Assembly (NCBI GenBank): GCA_937980645.1
Contig: CALJPQ010000028.1
Span: forward strand, 1 to 62,919
DNA length: 62,919 nucleotides
Source of the DNA: an uncultured Saprospiraceae bacterium
Lineage (GTDB): Bacteria; Bacteroidota; Bacteroidia; Chitinophagales; Saprospiraceae
Direction: 5' to 3'
The notes beneath the pieces are model-generated. The model saw only the letters and a list, made by a program, of their open reading frames with translations. It was not told the origin of the DNA and searched no databases. Position 1 is the first letter of the stretch; each line of letters starts with the position of its first letter. Shown in pieces: positions 44,566 to 52,723 of this stretch. The position numbers and the translations under genes are program-made.

Positions 44566-45360
44566 ATGCGCATAGGTTTAGTTTTGCTCATTGCTTTCCT
44601 CTCCTTCAGCATGGGGGCTCAACAGCCGCTCATCACCTTTGGTGCTGCTCATCCAGCCAGGATTTCTGTGGGTGCACCTACCCAAGTGCACGCCAGCGAT
44701 GGTACCTATGACAAGTTTGTGCTTATTCGCTGGGAAGCGCCTGAGAAAGCTACGCGTTATCGCGTCTTTCGGGCAACGTCACCAGCAGGTGCCTCGCTCA
44801 AAGAGCTGACCACTACCTGGCAAAATAGTACCTGGTTTTGCGATTACAGCGCCGAAAAAGGGCGCGATTACTACTATGCTGTTATGGCTTCTGATGGCCA
44901 ACAAAGTTCACCGCTAAGCACCTTTGATAAAGGCTTCTTGCGTAAAGATGAAAAGGTGGCCTTCGATGAAACGCTCACGGCTGTGGAGCAAGAACGTTAC
45001 GCTGCACCGAAAATCGTCTTTGCGTTGGTAGAACAGGTGAGTACTCGAGACCTCGCCTATCGGCCCGGCGACACGGCCTTGCTGGAGATCAACTTGCGCA
45101 ACGTCTTCGATGAACCCACTTTGCGCACGGAACTTCGCATCTACCTGTCCACCGACGCTGTCTGGCATTTTACCGATCCCATCCTGCTTTCCAAGACATA
45201 CAGTAGCCTACCGGCATATGCACGTGCGGAATTGAAGGAAAAATGCCTCTTGCCTGCGTCCTTATTGCCGGGCGAGTACTACCTCATCGTAGTAGCCACT
45301 CCGGAAGGCGATATTTTAAATGCTAAAACTGGCTCACTTAAAATACGACTCGTTGATTGA
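44566..45360 (+). CDS. Secreted FN3/CARDB-like protein
   Basis: A 264-residue secreted protein with a signal peptide ending SMGAQ. The first half is a fibronectin type III-like domain (RWEAPEKATRYRVFRATS to DYYYAVMASDGQQSS, about 40-120), and the second is a CARDB-like beta-sandwich (LLEINLRNVFDEP, then ELRIYLSTDAVW to LLPGEYYLIVVATPEG). No catalytic motif. Such proteins serve in binding or as modules beside larger adhesins. The stop codon overlaps the start of the SprB-repeat gene by one base, so the pair is an operon. It diverges from the sigma/protease operon. Confidence 0.68.
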   Translation: MRIGLVLLIAFLSFSMGAQQPLITFGAAHPARISVGAPTQVHASDGTYDKFVLIRWEAPEKATRYRVFRATSPAGASLKELTTTWQNSTWFCDYSAEKGRDYYYAVMASDGQQSSPLSTFDKGFLRKDEKVAFDETLTAVEQERYAAPKIVFALVEQVSTRDLAYRPGDTALLEINLRNVFDEPTLRTELRIYLSTDAVWHFTDPILLSKTYSSLPAYARAELKEKCLLPASLLPGEYYLIVVATPEGDILNAKTGSLKIRLVD

Positions 45361-47687
45361 TGGTACTGCGTGCTTCTATCGTAATAGCCATGCTGGTGGT
45401 AATCACCGGTATTTATGCGCAACCTCCCTGCGACCCACCACTTCAGGCGTCGGTGTCCGTCTCAGGCCCTGTATGTGCCGGCGGGACAGTCATCATTACC
45501 TTCAACCTTGATGACGATGAAGACGACATGGATGTGTACTACACCATCGCCGGCGTTCAGTATGTGGCCGAAGACCAGGACGACGACTTCACAGTAGAAT
45601 ACGTAGCTACCAGCAACACTACCGTAGTCCTGCAATATATTATTGCCGACGACGACTGCATTACGGTTTTCAACCAGACGGTCAACATCATCGTCTCTAA
45701 TCCATCCCTTTCCCTGGCTTCCACAAATCCAGGCTGTAATCAAAATAATGGTGTTATCGTAGCGACAGCCTCTAACGGCATTCAGCCATACCAGTATAGC
45801 CTCAATGGCGGCGGATTTCAATCCAACAATACCTTTTCAGGACTGGGACCAGGGACATACACCGTAACCGTAAAGGACAACATCAACTGCACGGCCCAAC
45901 AAACCGTTACGCTTTCCGAACCACCACCTCCCACCCTTTCAACCAGCCAGAGCAACCCAGCGTGCGGACAAAACAACGGAAGCATCACGGCATCCGCATC
46001 CGGCGGCACACCCCCTTACCAGTTCCAACTCAACAACGGCCCGTGGCAAAGCAGTGGCAACTTCTCAGGACTGGGAGCCGGAACCTACACCGTAACCGTT
46101 CGGGACAACAACAACTGCACCGCATCTACCACCGTAACCCTGACCAGCCCAGGAGCACCCACCCTCTCGACCAGCCAGAGCAACCCAGCGTGCGGGCAAA
46201 ACAACGGAACCATCACCGCTTCCGCATCCGGCGGCACACCCCCTTACCAGTTCCAACTCAACAATGGCCCGTGGCAAAGCAGTGGCAACTTCTCAGGACT
46301 GGGAGCCGGAACCTACACCGTAACCGTTCGGGACAACAACAACTGCACCGCTTCCACAACCGTAACCCTGACCAACCCAGGAGCACCTACCCTGTCCACC
46401 ACCCAAAACAACCCTACTTGCGGACAAAGCAACGGAACCATCACCGCTTCCGCAACCGGCGGAACACCACCCTACCAGTTCCAACTCAACAACGGACCCT
46501 GGCAAAACAACGGTAACTTCTCCGGACTCGGCGCCGGAACGTACACCGTTACCGTGCGCGACAACAACAACTGCACCGCATCTACCACCGTAACCCTGAC
46601 CAACCCAGGAGCACCCACCCTTTCGACCAGCCAGAGCAACCCAGCATGCGGGCAAAACAACGGAAGCATCACGGCATCCGCATCCGGCGGCACCCCCCCT
46701 TACCAGTTCCAACTCAACAACGGCCCGTGGCAAAGCAGTGGCAACTTCTCAGGACTGGGAGCCGGAACCTACACCGTAACCGTTCGGGATGCCGTAGCCT
46801 GTATAGCTTCTACTGTGGTCAGTCTGACACCCATTACGACTGGCCTTACGGCTGCTACTATCAGCTACAATACCTTGACAGGTTGTCAGGGAATGACTTT
46901 TCAGCTGAACGGCAATCTTCCTGCGGGTACTACTGGGCGCTGGGACTCTGATGAGATAGTGCCGCCAGCCGGGAATAGCCCGACGTGGACGATTACCAAT
47001 GCTCCGATTGGCACAACGACTATCACCTGGACGCTGTCCGCACCAGGGTGCCCCAACTACAGCACAGCAACCATTGGAATCACCGTGCTACCGCCGCCTG
47101 TAGCTAATGATGATGGTATCTTTTCGGTACAGGAGGGTCAGATAATGGAGACACCTGTACTCATCAATGACCTTTTTTCTCTGCCTGTGGTCGTGCGCGT
47201 TTTGAGACAGCCCTCGCAAGGCAGCGCTGTATTTAACAACCAGAGTCTGTTGGAATACATTCCCTCACCCAATGCGGACGGCCTTGACTCTGTGGTTTAT
47301 GAACTCTGCTATGCCGCCTGCCCAAATGCCTGCGACACAGCTCTTGCGATCTTTCGCAATATCCGAAACGACGACCCTTGCCTCATTACAGGCGATACTT
47401 CCTATGTGTTCACCAACGGCCTCACACCCAATGGCGACGGACGAAACGACTATCTGGTTTTTAAGGTGGTCAGCATCGAGAATTGCGCCATCAACTATGC
47501 CCAAAGCGAGATTATCATTTACAACCGCTGGGGCGATATTATCTATGAGGCCTCGCCCTATAAAAACGATTGGGGAGGCAAAAACCAAAAGGGCGAAGAC
47601 CTGCCGCCAGGCGTGTACTATTTCGTCCTCCGTATTCGGTTGGACAAAACTTACACCCAGTTTGGCAGCGTGATTTTGGTGCGTTAA
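45360..47687 (+). CDS. SprB-repeat adhesin with gliding-type T9SS C-terminus
   Basis: A 775-residue protein. The start is the ATG at 45360, whose first base is the last base of the preceding TGA; a TTG three bases upstream is possible. The signal peptide MVLRASIVIAMLVVITGIYAQ is followed by a small acidic domain (DDDEDDMDVYY), then five SprB repeats (PF13573), a cadherin-like/Ig domain, and a C-terminal gliding-associated domain (CHU_C type; LTPNGDGRNDYLVFKVV, IYNRWGDIIYE, GVYYFVLRI). That C-terminus targets T9SS; surface exposure is expected. SprB in Flavobacterium is the gliding adhesin; the small repeat number here suggests a shorter adhesin. Confidence 0.88.
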   Translation: MVLRASIVIAMLVVITGIYAQPPCDPPLQASVSVSGPVCAGGTVIITFNLDDDEDDMDVYYTIAGVQYVAEDQDDDFTVEYVATSNTTVVLQYIIADDDCITVFNQTVNIIVSNPSLSLASTNPGCNQNNGVIVATASNGIQPYQYSLNGGGFQSNNTFSGLGPGTYTVTVKDNINCTAQQTVTLSEPPPPTLSTSQSNPACGQNNGSITASASGGTPPYQFQLNNGPWQSSGNFSGLGAGTYTVTVRDNNNCTASTTVTLTSPGAPTLSTSQSNPACGQNNGTITASASGGTPPYQFQLNNGPWQSSGNFSGLGAGTYTVTVRDNNNCTASTTVTLTNPGAPTLSTTQNNPTCGQSNGTITASATGGTPPYQFQLNNGPWQNNGNFSGLGAGTYTVTVRDNNNCTASTTVTLTNPGAPTLSTSQSNPACGQNNGSITASASGGTPPYQFQLNNGPWQSSGNFSGLGAGTYTVTVRDAVACIASTVVSLTPITTGLTAATISYNTLTGCQGMTFQLNGNLPAGTTGRWDSDEIVPPAGNSPTWTITNAPIGTTTITWTLSAPGCPNYSTATIGITVLPPPVANDDGIFSVQEGQIMETPVLINDLFSLPVVVRVLRQPSQGSAVFNNQSLLEYIPSPNADGLDSVVYELCYAACPNACDTALAIFRNIRNDDPCLITGDTSYVFTNGLTPNGDGRNDYLVFKVVSIENCAINYAQSEIIIYNRWGDIIYEASPYKNDWGGKNQKGEDLPPGVYYFVLRIRLDKTYTQFGSVILVR
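45705..46844 (+). repeat. Five 228-bp tandem repeats inside the SprB-like gene
   Basis: Unit length is 76 codons. Units start at 45705, 45933, 46161, 46389 and 46617. Units 2, 3 and 5 are almost identical at DNA level over long blocks, units 1 and 4 have diverged, so recent unequal crossing-over or gene conversion is likely. Each protein unit contains TPPYQFQLNNGPW and GTYTVTVRD (variant in unit 1). Confidence 0.92.
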
Positions 47688-47728
47688 GCCAATCCTGTCG
47701 CCAGGCGGCATTCGACTGAAGCGCGAGA

Positions 47729-47765
47729 CGTTGCCTTCTTCCTCGAAGGCAGCGCTCTTGTTTTT
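47729..47765 (+). terminator. Rho-independent terminator of the SprB-like gene
   Basis: CGTTGCCTTC (47729-47738) pairs with GAAGGCAGCG (47745-47754) with one G-T wobble and a six-base loop, followed by CTCTTGTTTTT. It lies 42 bases past the stop codon. Confidence 0.82.
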
Positions 47766-47939
47766 CAGAAAGCCCTGACCTTACGCAAGGCTGCCATAAG
47801 GCAAAAGGTCAAAAACCGCACAGCCCTCAGAGGGCTGCGGCAGTGTTTCTCTCAGCGTTTCCCGGCGTTTTCTGCGGTGAAAAAAGAAAATCCAGAGCCT
47901 GTGGGCAGTTCAACTATGCTCATTATCCATTAAAAAGGA

Positions 47940-48027
47940 GCCACGAATGCACGAATTTGAGGCGACCTCTCCCGAAGGGAAGTGTCGCCTCCGGGCTCTA
48001 TTCGTTTTTCATTCGTGCATTCTTGGC
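47940..48027. repeat. 88-bp nested palindromic element
   Basis: Outer arms: GCCACGAATGCACGAAT (47940-47956) and ATTCGTGCATTCTTGGC (48011-48027), complementary with a single mismatch. Inner arms: GAGGCGAC (47959-47966) and GTCGCCTC (47984-47991), perfect. The whole forms one long hairpin. Phrases of this sort recur between genes in many environmental Bacteroidota, which suggests a dispersed non-coding repeat (MITE or REP-like). No flanking direct repeat is obvious. Confidence 0.75.
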
Positions 48028-48134
48028 AACCTTACAACCCGAGGACAATGGTATTTTGCCCTGCCTACGTAAGGTCAGCAAGTAACTTACCGCTCTCATT
48101 GCGATATGCTGACATCACAACAGCATCCAACGCA

Positions 48135-48989
48135 ATGAGACACTTTATTCTGTGCTTTTTTCTCTGGTATGTAGGAGTCGGGCTCTCCCTTTACGCTCAG
48201 TCGGTGGGCGTAAACGTTTCCGTAGGTGTACGCAAGACCTTTAAACTCAGCAAAAAAGACGCCCTGGATTTGCGTCAGCAGTTTCAGATGACGCCTGACC
48301 TGGAGCGCTACGACAATGAATTTGGCGATTTCTTCAACGAAGATGGTCTGTGGCCTATCCCTGATCGGCGCACGCGCAAGACTAATAACGACGACGATAA
48401 TGATAACGATGACGACAACAACCTTTCTAACGGAAATGGGGGCACCAGCAATGGTAAGCCCTGGGTTCCAGAGCTGGACGACCAACCCGTTTTAGTCAAT
48501 CTGGATTGGCGCACGACCTCTTCGGCTCAGTACAACCGGGAGTGGTTTCGCTGGTTGCGCTCCACCACTGGCTACGCTTTCCAGTACGACGGCAAGCGGG
48601 CGCAACACAGCGTGCGAGCAGAGATCGACTACCGACCCTTACGGCATCAAAAAGGCAAACGTGCCCTCGATATAGCCGCTCGTGTGGGCTTTCAGACAAC
48701 CGGGACAAAACGCAAGAATAAAAACACCATGCGCTGGGACTACCAGCTCACCCCGCGCATAGACCTGACCTGGAACCTCAAAAAAGACCACACCATCACC
48801 TGGAGCAATGGCCTTAATGGCGTATGGGACAAAGGCATATTCCTCTTCGACCGCTGGCGTAGCAACATCAATCTCAACTTCATTTACCGTAAAAACCACC
48901 GTTTTGTGTTGAGCTTTCAGCGCCAGCAGCGTATAGATAAGCGACGTATTTCACACGGTGTGGGTCTGGGCTATGAGGTGCGTTTTTGA
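48135..48989 (+). CDS. Putative outer membrane beta-barrel protein with acidic linker
   Basis: A 284-residue protein. The ATG at 48135 is chosen for the signal peptide that follows (ending LSLYAQS). A low-complexity segment of Asn/Asp (NDDDNDNDDDNN, about residues 88-99) is followed by GNGG; the rest has alternating hydrophobic strands with aromatic girdles (WFRWLRSTTGYAFQYD, WDYQLTPRIDLTWNL) and ends with a C-terminal Phe. The pattern fits a DUF2490-like or similar eight-plus-stranded barrel. The N/D stretch could bind Ca2+, as in bacterial surface linkers. Function unknown. Confidence 0.65.
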   Translation: MRHFILCFFLWYVGVGLSLYAQSVGVNVSVGVRKTFKLSKKDALDLRQQFQMTPDLERYDNEFGDFFNEDGLWPIPDRRTRKTNNDDDNDNDDDNNLSNGNGGTSNGKPWVPELDDQPVLVNLDWRTTSSAQYNREWFRWLRSTTGYAFQYDGKRAQHSVRAEIDYRPLRHQKGKRALDIAARVGFQTTGTKRKNKNTMRWDYQLTPRIDLTWNLKKDHTITWSNGLNGVWDKGIFLFDRWRSNINLNFIYRKNHRFVLSFQRQQRIDKRRISHGVGLGYEVRF

Positions 48990-49065
48990 AAAAGCGTAGC
49001 ACCACAGCTCCTCTGCACCTTAAGGGTGCCACCACGATAGCGCGTCTTTTAGCCAAAAAGGGTTT

Positions 49066-50499
49066 ATGGCAACGCGCGATCAAGTGTATCCCACTGTCCT
49101 GAGGCGTCCGTTTTTGGGCGAAAACTTTTTATTAGAAAACGAATTTGCCGAATACCTCTATCACGAATTTGCTGCCCGGCAGCCCATCATTGACTATCAC
49201 TGCCATCTTTGTCCACACGATATTGTTGCCAATCGGCAGTTTCATAGCCTTACAGAGGCCTGGCTGGAGGGCGACCACTACAAGTGGCGAGTCATGCGCA
49301 CACAAGGTGTACCCGAGCGTTACATCACCGGCGATGCTTCCGATTGGGAGAAATTTGAGCAATGGGCCAAAACGGTTCCCTTTACGGCCCGCAATCCAAT
49401 CTTCCACTGGACACATCTGGAACTGCGCCGCTACTTCGGCATCGAAGTGCTATTGAATGCATGCACAGCTGCTGACATCTATCACTGCGCTAACACACAG
49501 CTGGCCGAGCCGGATTTTTCCACGCAAGGGTTGCTGCGTCGCATGCGGGTAGAAGTCGTGTGCACTACCGACGACCCCGCCGACGACCTACAGGCACACG
49601 CAACTTTTGCGCAGCAGCATACTTTCTGCCGATTACTGCCCTCCTTTCGGGCCGATAAGGCTATCCTGATACAGCGGGAGGGCTTTCCTCAATACCTGGA
49701 GCGCTTAGGTGCAGCTGCTCACCTGACTATCCGTACCTTTGACGACCTGCTTCAGGCGCTGGAGCGTCGTATCCTCTACTTCCACGAGCACGGCTGCCGA
49801 CTTTCGGATCACGGGCTGGAACACCTCTATGCCGCCGACTTTACCGACCAACAGGCCAATACCGTGCTGCAAAAACGGCTCTCCAACCGCTCTCTAACCC
49901 CTCAGGAGGTAGAACTTTTTCAGTCCGCCCTTCTTTATTATCTGGGTAAGGCTTATGCCCGACAGGGCTGGGTGCAGCAGTTTCACCTGGGGGCGCTGCG
50001 CAACAATAACTCACGCATGATGCGCACCCTGGGGCCAGATACAGGCTTCGATAGCATCGGTGATTTTGAACAAGCCACAGCGCTGGGGCGCTTCCTGGAC
50101 CGGCTAGACCAGGAGGACGCTTTGGCCAAAACCATCCTGTACAACCTCAACCCGCGCGACAACGAGGTGTTTGCCACCATGATCGGCAACTTCAACGACG
50201 GCTCTGTGCCAGGCAAAATTCAGTGGGGGAGCGCCTGGTGGTTCTTGGACCAAAAGGATGGCATCGAAAAGCAGCTCAATACCCTGAGCAACATGGGGTT
50301 GCTGGCACGCTTTGTAGGCATGCTTACCGATAGTCGCAGTTTCTTGTCGTTCCCACGACATGAGTACTTTCGCCGCATCCTGTGCAATTTGCTGGGGCGC
50401 GATGTGGCTAACGGCGAACTACCTGCCGACCTCGAATGGTTGGGCAGCATCGTGGCTGACATTTGTTATCGAAACGCCAAAGCATATTTCGGCCTTTGA
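49066..50499 (+). CDS. uxaC: Uronate isomerase
   Basis: A 477-residue enzyme converting D-glucuronate to D-fructuronate and D-galacturonate to D-tagaturonate. The IDYHCHLCP motif near residue 40 holds the HxH metal site; ARNPIFHWTHLELRRYFGI and VCTTDDPADDL (metal aspartate) are family landmarks, and LRNNNSRM and FPRHEYFRRILCNLLG lie in the C-terminal half. Length is standard. Its TGA ends at 50499, where the ATG of kdgK starts, so translation is coupled. This opens the plus-strand uronate operon. Confidence 0.95.
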   Translation: MATRDQVYPTVLRRPFLGENFLLENEFAEYLYHEFAARQPIIDYHCHLCPHDIVANRQFHSLTEAWLEGDHYKWRVMRTQGVPERYITGDASDWEKFEQWAKTVPFTARNPIFHWTHLELRRYFGIEVLLNACTAADIYHCANTQLAEPDFSTQGLLRRMRVEVVCTTDDPADDLQAHATFAQQHTFCRLLPSFRADKAILIQREGFPQYLERLGAAAHLTIRTFDDLLQALERRILYFHEHGCRLSDHGLEHLYAADFTDQQANTVLQKRLSNRSLTPQEVELFQSALLYYLGKAYARQGWVQQFHLGALRNNNSRMMRTLGPDTGFDSIGDFEQATALGRFLDRLDQEDALAKTILYNLNPRDNEVFATMIGNFNDGSVPGKIQWGSAWWFLDQKDGIEKQLNTLSNMGLLARFVGMLTDSRSFLSFPRHEYFRRILCNLLGRDVANGELPADLEWLGSIVADICYRNAKAYFGL

Positions 50500-51506
50500 T
50501 GATGAGGGTGCTGTGTTTGGGTGAAATTTTACTTCGGCTATCGCCGCCACAGGAGCAGCGCCTTGTGCAGGCCACTGCTTTTGAAGGGCACTATGGGGGA
50601 TCGGAAGCCAACGTAGCGGTTTCGCTGGCCCAATGGGGGCTCAACGCCACATTTGCTTGTCGTGTTCCTGATAACGACCTGGGGCGGGCAGCAATAGCGG
50701 CCTTGCAGCAGTATGGGGTGGATGTCCGGCACGTCTTGCTGGGGGGAGAACGACTGGGCCTCTATTTTCTGGAGCAAGGTGCCGGCCATCGCCCCTCAAA
50801 AGTACTGTACGACCGCACCCACAGCAGCATGGCCACCTTACAGCCCGGCATGTTCGATTGGCCAACCCTTCTGGATGGCGTCCAATGGCTCCACTGGTCA
50901 GGAATTACGCCCGCGCTATCGGCGAGCGCGGCAGAGGCCCTGGCAGAAGGCATCCGCGAAGCGCATCAGCGGAACATTACTGTTTCCTGCGACCTGAATT
51001 ATCGGGCCAATCTGTGGCAATACGGCGTGTCGCCAGCCGATATCATGCCCGCCCTGGTATCGCCGTGTAGCGTGCTGCTGGGCGACACCTCTGCCTTTCG
51101 GCGGTGCCTGAACTTGCCCCTCGAGGCCGGAATGCCCCCGGAGGAAGTGCTGCCTCGTGTGAAAGAAGCCTTTCCTCATCTGCACAGCATCGCCATGACG
51201 CGCCGGGAGGGTATCTCCGCTTCACACCATACTTATCAAGGCTTTTTGTGGAGCCATGGGCGAGTGTATGCCTCGCGGTGCTACGATATGCCCGATTTGC
51301 TCGATCGCATCGGCGGCGGTGATGCCCTCATGGCTGGCCTGATTTTCGGGCTGTCCGCTTCGCCGCACTCCCCCCAAGAGAATATCGAATGGGCCATCGC
51401 TGCCGGAGTGTGGAAGCATTATGTTCGAGGCGATTTCAACCTTTGCTCTGTAGAAGAGGTGCGCGCGCTGATGAATGGCCGCAGCGGCGCGCGTATCTTG
51501 CGCTGA
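50499..51506 (+). CDS. kdgK: 2-keto-3-deoxygluconate kinase (PfkB family)
   Basis: A 335-residue sugar kinase, ATG at 50499 with a second ATG at 50502. N-terminal VLCLGEILLRLSP and GGSEANVAVSLA are typical of KdgK; the catalytic GGGDALMAGLIFGL sits near residue 275. It would phosphorylate 2-keto-3-deoxygluconate to KDPG. It fits directly downstream of uxaC and the opposing uxuA, which makes that sugar acid. No KDPG aldolase gene is in the window, so the final step must be elsewhere. Confidence 0.88.
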   Translation: MMRVLCLGEILLRLSPPQEQRLVQATAFEGHYGGSEANVAVSLAQWGLNATFACRVPDNDLGRAAIAALQQYGVDVRHVLLGGERLGLYFLEQGAGHRPSKVLYDRTHSSMATLQPGMFDWPTLLDGVQWLHWSGITPALSASAAEALAEGIREAHQRNITVSCDLNYRANLWQYGVSPADIMPALVSPCSVLLGDTSAFRRCLNLPLEAGMPPEEVLPRVKEAFPHLHSIAMTRREGISASHHTYQGFLWSHGRVYASRCYDMPDLLDRIGGGDALMAGLIFGLSASPHSPQENIEWAIAAGVWKHYVRGDFNLCSVEEVRALMNGRSGARILR

Positions 51507-51519
51507 CGTTTTTACCTCA

Positions 51520-52647
51520 ATGCGCGTACTTATTGCAGCCGACAGTTTCAAAGACGCCATGCCCGCTCGCGAGGTGTGTCGGGCGCTCGCTCAAGGGGTG
51601 CGGGCGGCCTTTCCGGATGCCGACATTCGCTGTTGCCCGCTGGCTGATGGCGGTGAGGGCACGGTGGAGGTGTTGGCCGAAGCCTTGCAGTTGCGATGGG
51701 TAACGGTACCCGCCTGCGATCCCTTGAGACGTCCTCGAAAAGCCGCCTATGGGCTGAGCCGCAGCGGCACGGTTGCTTTTGTAGAAATGGCGAATACTGC
51801 GGGGCTGGCGCTGCTGTCGCCGCAAGAGCGCAATCCGATGCAAACCACCACATTAGGGGTGGGTATGCAAATTGCTCGGGCGTTGCAGCGCGGCGGGGTA
51901 GAAATCGTCCTGGCTATTGGCGGCAGCGCCACCAATGATGCCGGCATGGGTATGGCCACGGCGTTGGGCTGGCAATTCTTAAACGCCCACGGTCAACCCG
52001 TCGAACCCATCGGTGCTCACCTCGGTCAAGTAGATACGCTAATACCGCCACGCCAACCACTATACGCCGCCGTTAAGGTCATGTGCGACGTAACCAACCC
52101 ACTTTTTGGCCCCAACGGCGCCGCTTATATGTACGCTCCGCAAAAAGGCGCTGAGCCTGCTGATGTGGCTCGCCTGGACGCCGGCTTGCGCCACTTTGCC
52201 GCCGTTGCCCATAAGCACGGCCTGAAGGCCGACCCTCACCTACCTGGCAGCGGAGCCGCCGGCGGGTTGGGCTTCGGTGCTTGCGCGTTTCTCAATGCCC
52301 GACTTCTACCGGGTGCTGAAGTAGTTATGGACTTGCTTGGCTTCGAGCAGCACCTGCTGTGGGCTGAGGTCGTGCTCACCGGTGAAGGTAGAATAGACGC
52401 CCAAACTGCCTTTGGCAAACTGATCCATCGCCTGTGTCAGCGCGCCGCCCGATATGGCAAGCCCGTGCTGGCGTTCTGCGGAAAGCTGGAGGCCCCTCGC
52501 CGTACACTAAATGCTATAGGATTGAAAGAAGCCTTTGACATCAATGCTTCTTTACCCGCTCAAATGTCGTTGCAAGAGCGGCTCTCCCGCACAGCAGAAC
52601 AACTGGAGTACACAGCCCGCCAGGCGATGCTAACCCTCTTTCGTTGA
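51520..52647 (+). CDS. Glycerate kinase (GlxK/GarK family)
   Basis: A 375-residue kinase. The ATG at 51520 is preferred over 51475, because MRVLIAADSFKDAMPAREVC is the standard N-terminus and it does not run into kdgK. Other landmarks are PLADGGEGTVEVLAEAL, GIGGSATNDAG-type (AIGGSATNDAGMGMA), and GEGRIDAQTAFGK. It phosphorylates glycerate, mostly to 2-phosphoglycerate. In a uronate locus it probably handles glycerate from galactarate/tartronate or from breakdown of the KDG pathway. It starts 13 bases after the kdgK stop. Confidence 0.9.
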   Translation: MRVLIAADSFKDAMPAREVCRALAQGVRAAFPDADIRCCPLADGGEGTVEVLAEALQLRWVTVPACDPLRRPRKAAYGLSRSGTVAFVEMANTAGLALLSPQERNPMQTTTLGVGMQIARALQRGGVEIVLAIGGSATNDAGMGMATALGWQFLNAHGQPVEPIGAHLGQVDTLIPPRQPLYAAVKVMCDVTNPLFGPNGAAYMYAPQKGAEPADVARLDAGLRHFAAVAHKHGLKADPHLPGSGAAGGLGFGACAFLNARLLPGAEVVMDLLGFEQHLLWAEVVLTGEGRIDAQTAFGKLIHRLCQRAARYGKPVLAFCGKLEAPRRTLNAIGLKEAFDINASLPAQMSLQERLSRTAEQLEYTARQAMLTLFR

Positions 52648-52723
52648 AGCCATGTTAGCGTCAGGTGCTGTTGGGGCTTTTGTTCGCATAGCGTGCCCCA
52701 CGATGGGCTTTGTTTGCTTCACC

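Larger units (their letters stand above)
47688..48134 (+). other. Intergenic region with terminator and palindromes
   Basis: No gene is supported in this 447-base stretch. It holds the terminator of the SprB-like gene, a second short hairpin around 47822-47840 (CAGCCCTC/GAGGGCTG), the palindromic element at 47940-48027, and probably the promoter of the next gene. Confidence 0.6.

Noticed and set aside
45705..46844. CRISPR-like array of repeats
   Set aside because: The period is 228 bases, the repeats are in frame and code for SprB domains; there are no spacers.
47843..48085. 80-codon plus-strand frame between the SprB-like gene and the next gene
   Set aside because: It runs through the palindromic element, has no signal or motif, and is shorter than the true upstream start choice.
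48393..48431. Asn/Asp-rich stretch as a separate calcium-binding gene
   Set aside because: It is a low-complexity linker inside a longer barrel-like protein.
51475..51519. Earlier start of the glycerate kinase gene inside kdgK
   Set aside because: The family N-terminus begins at the ATG at 51520, 13 bases after the kdgK stop.
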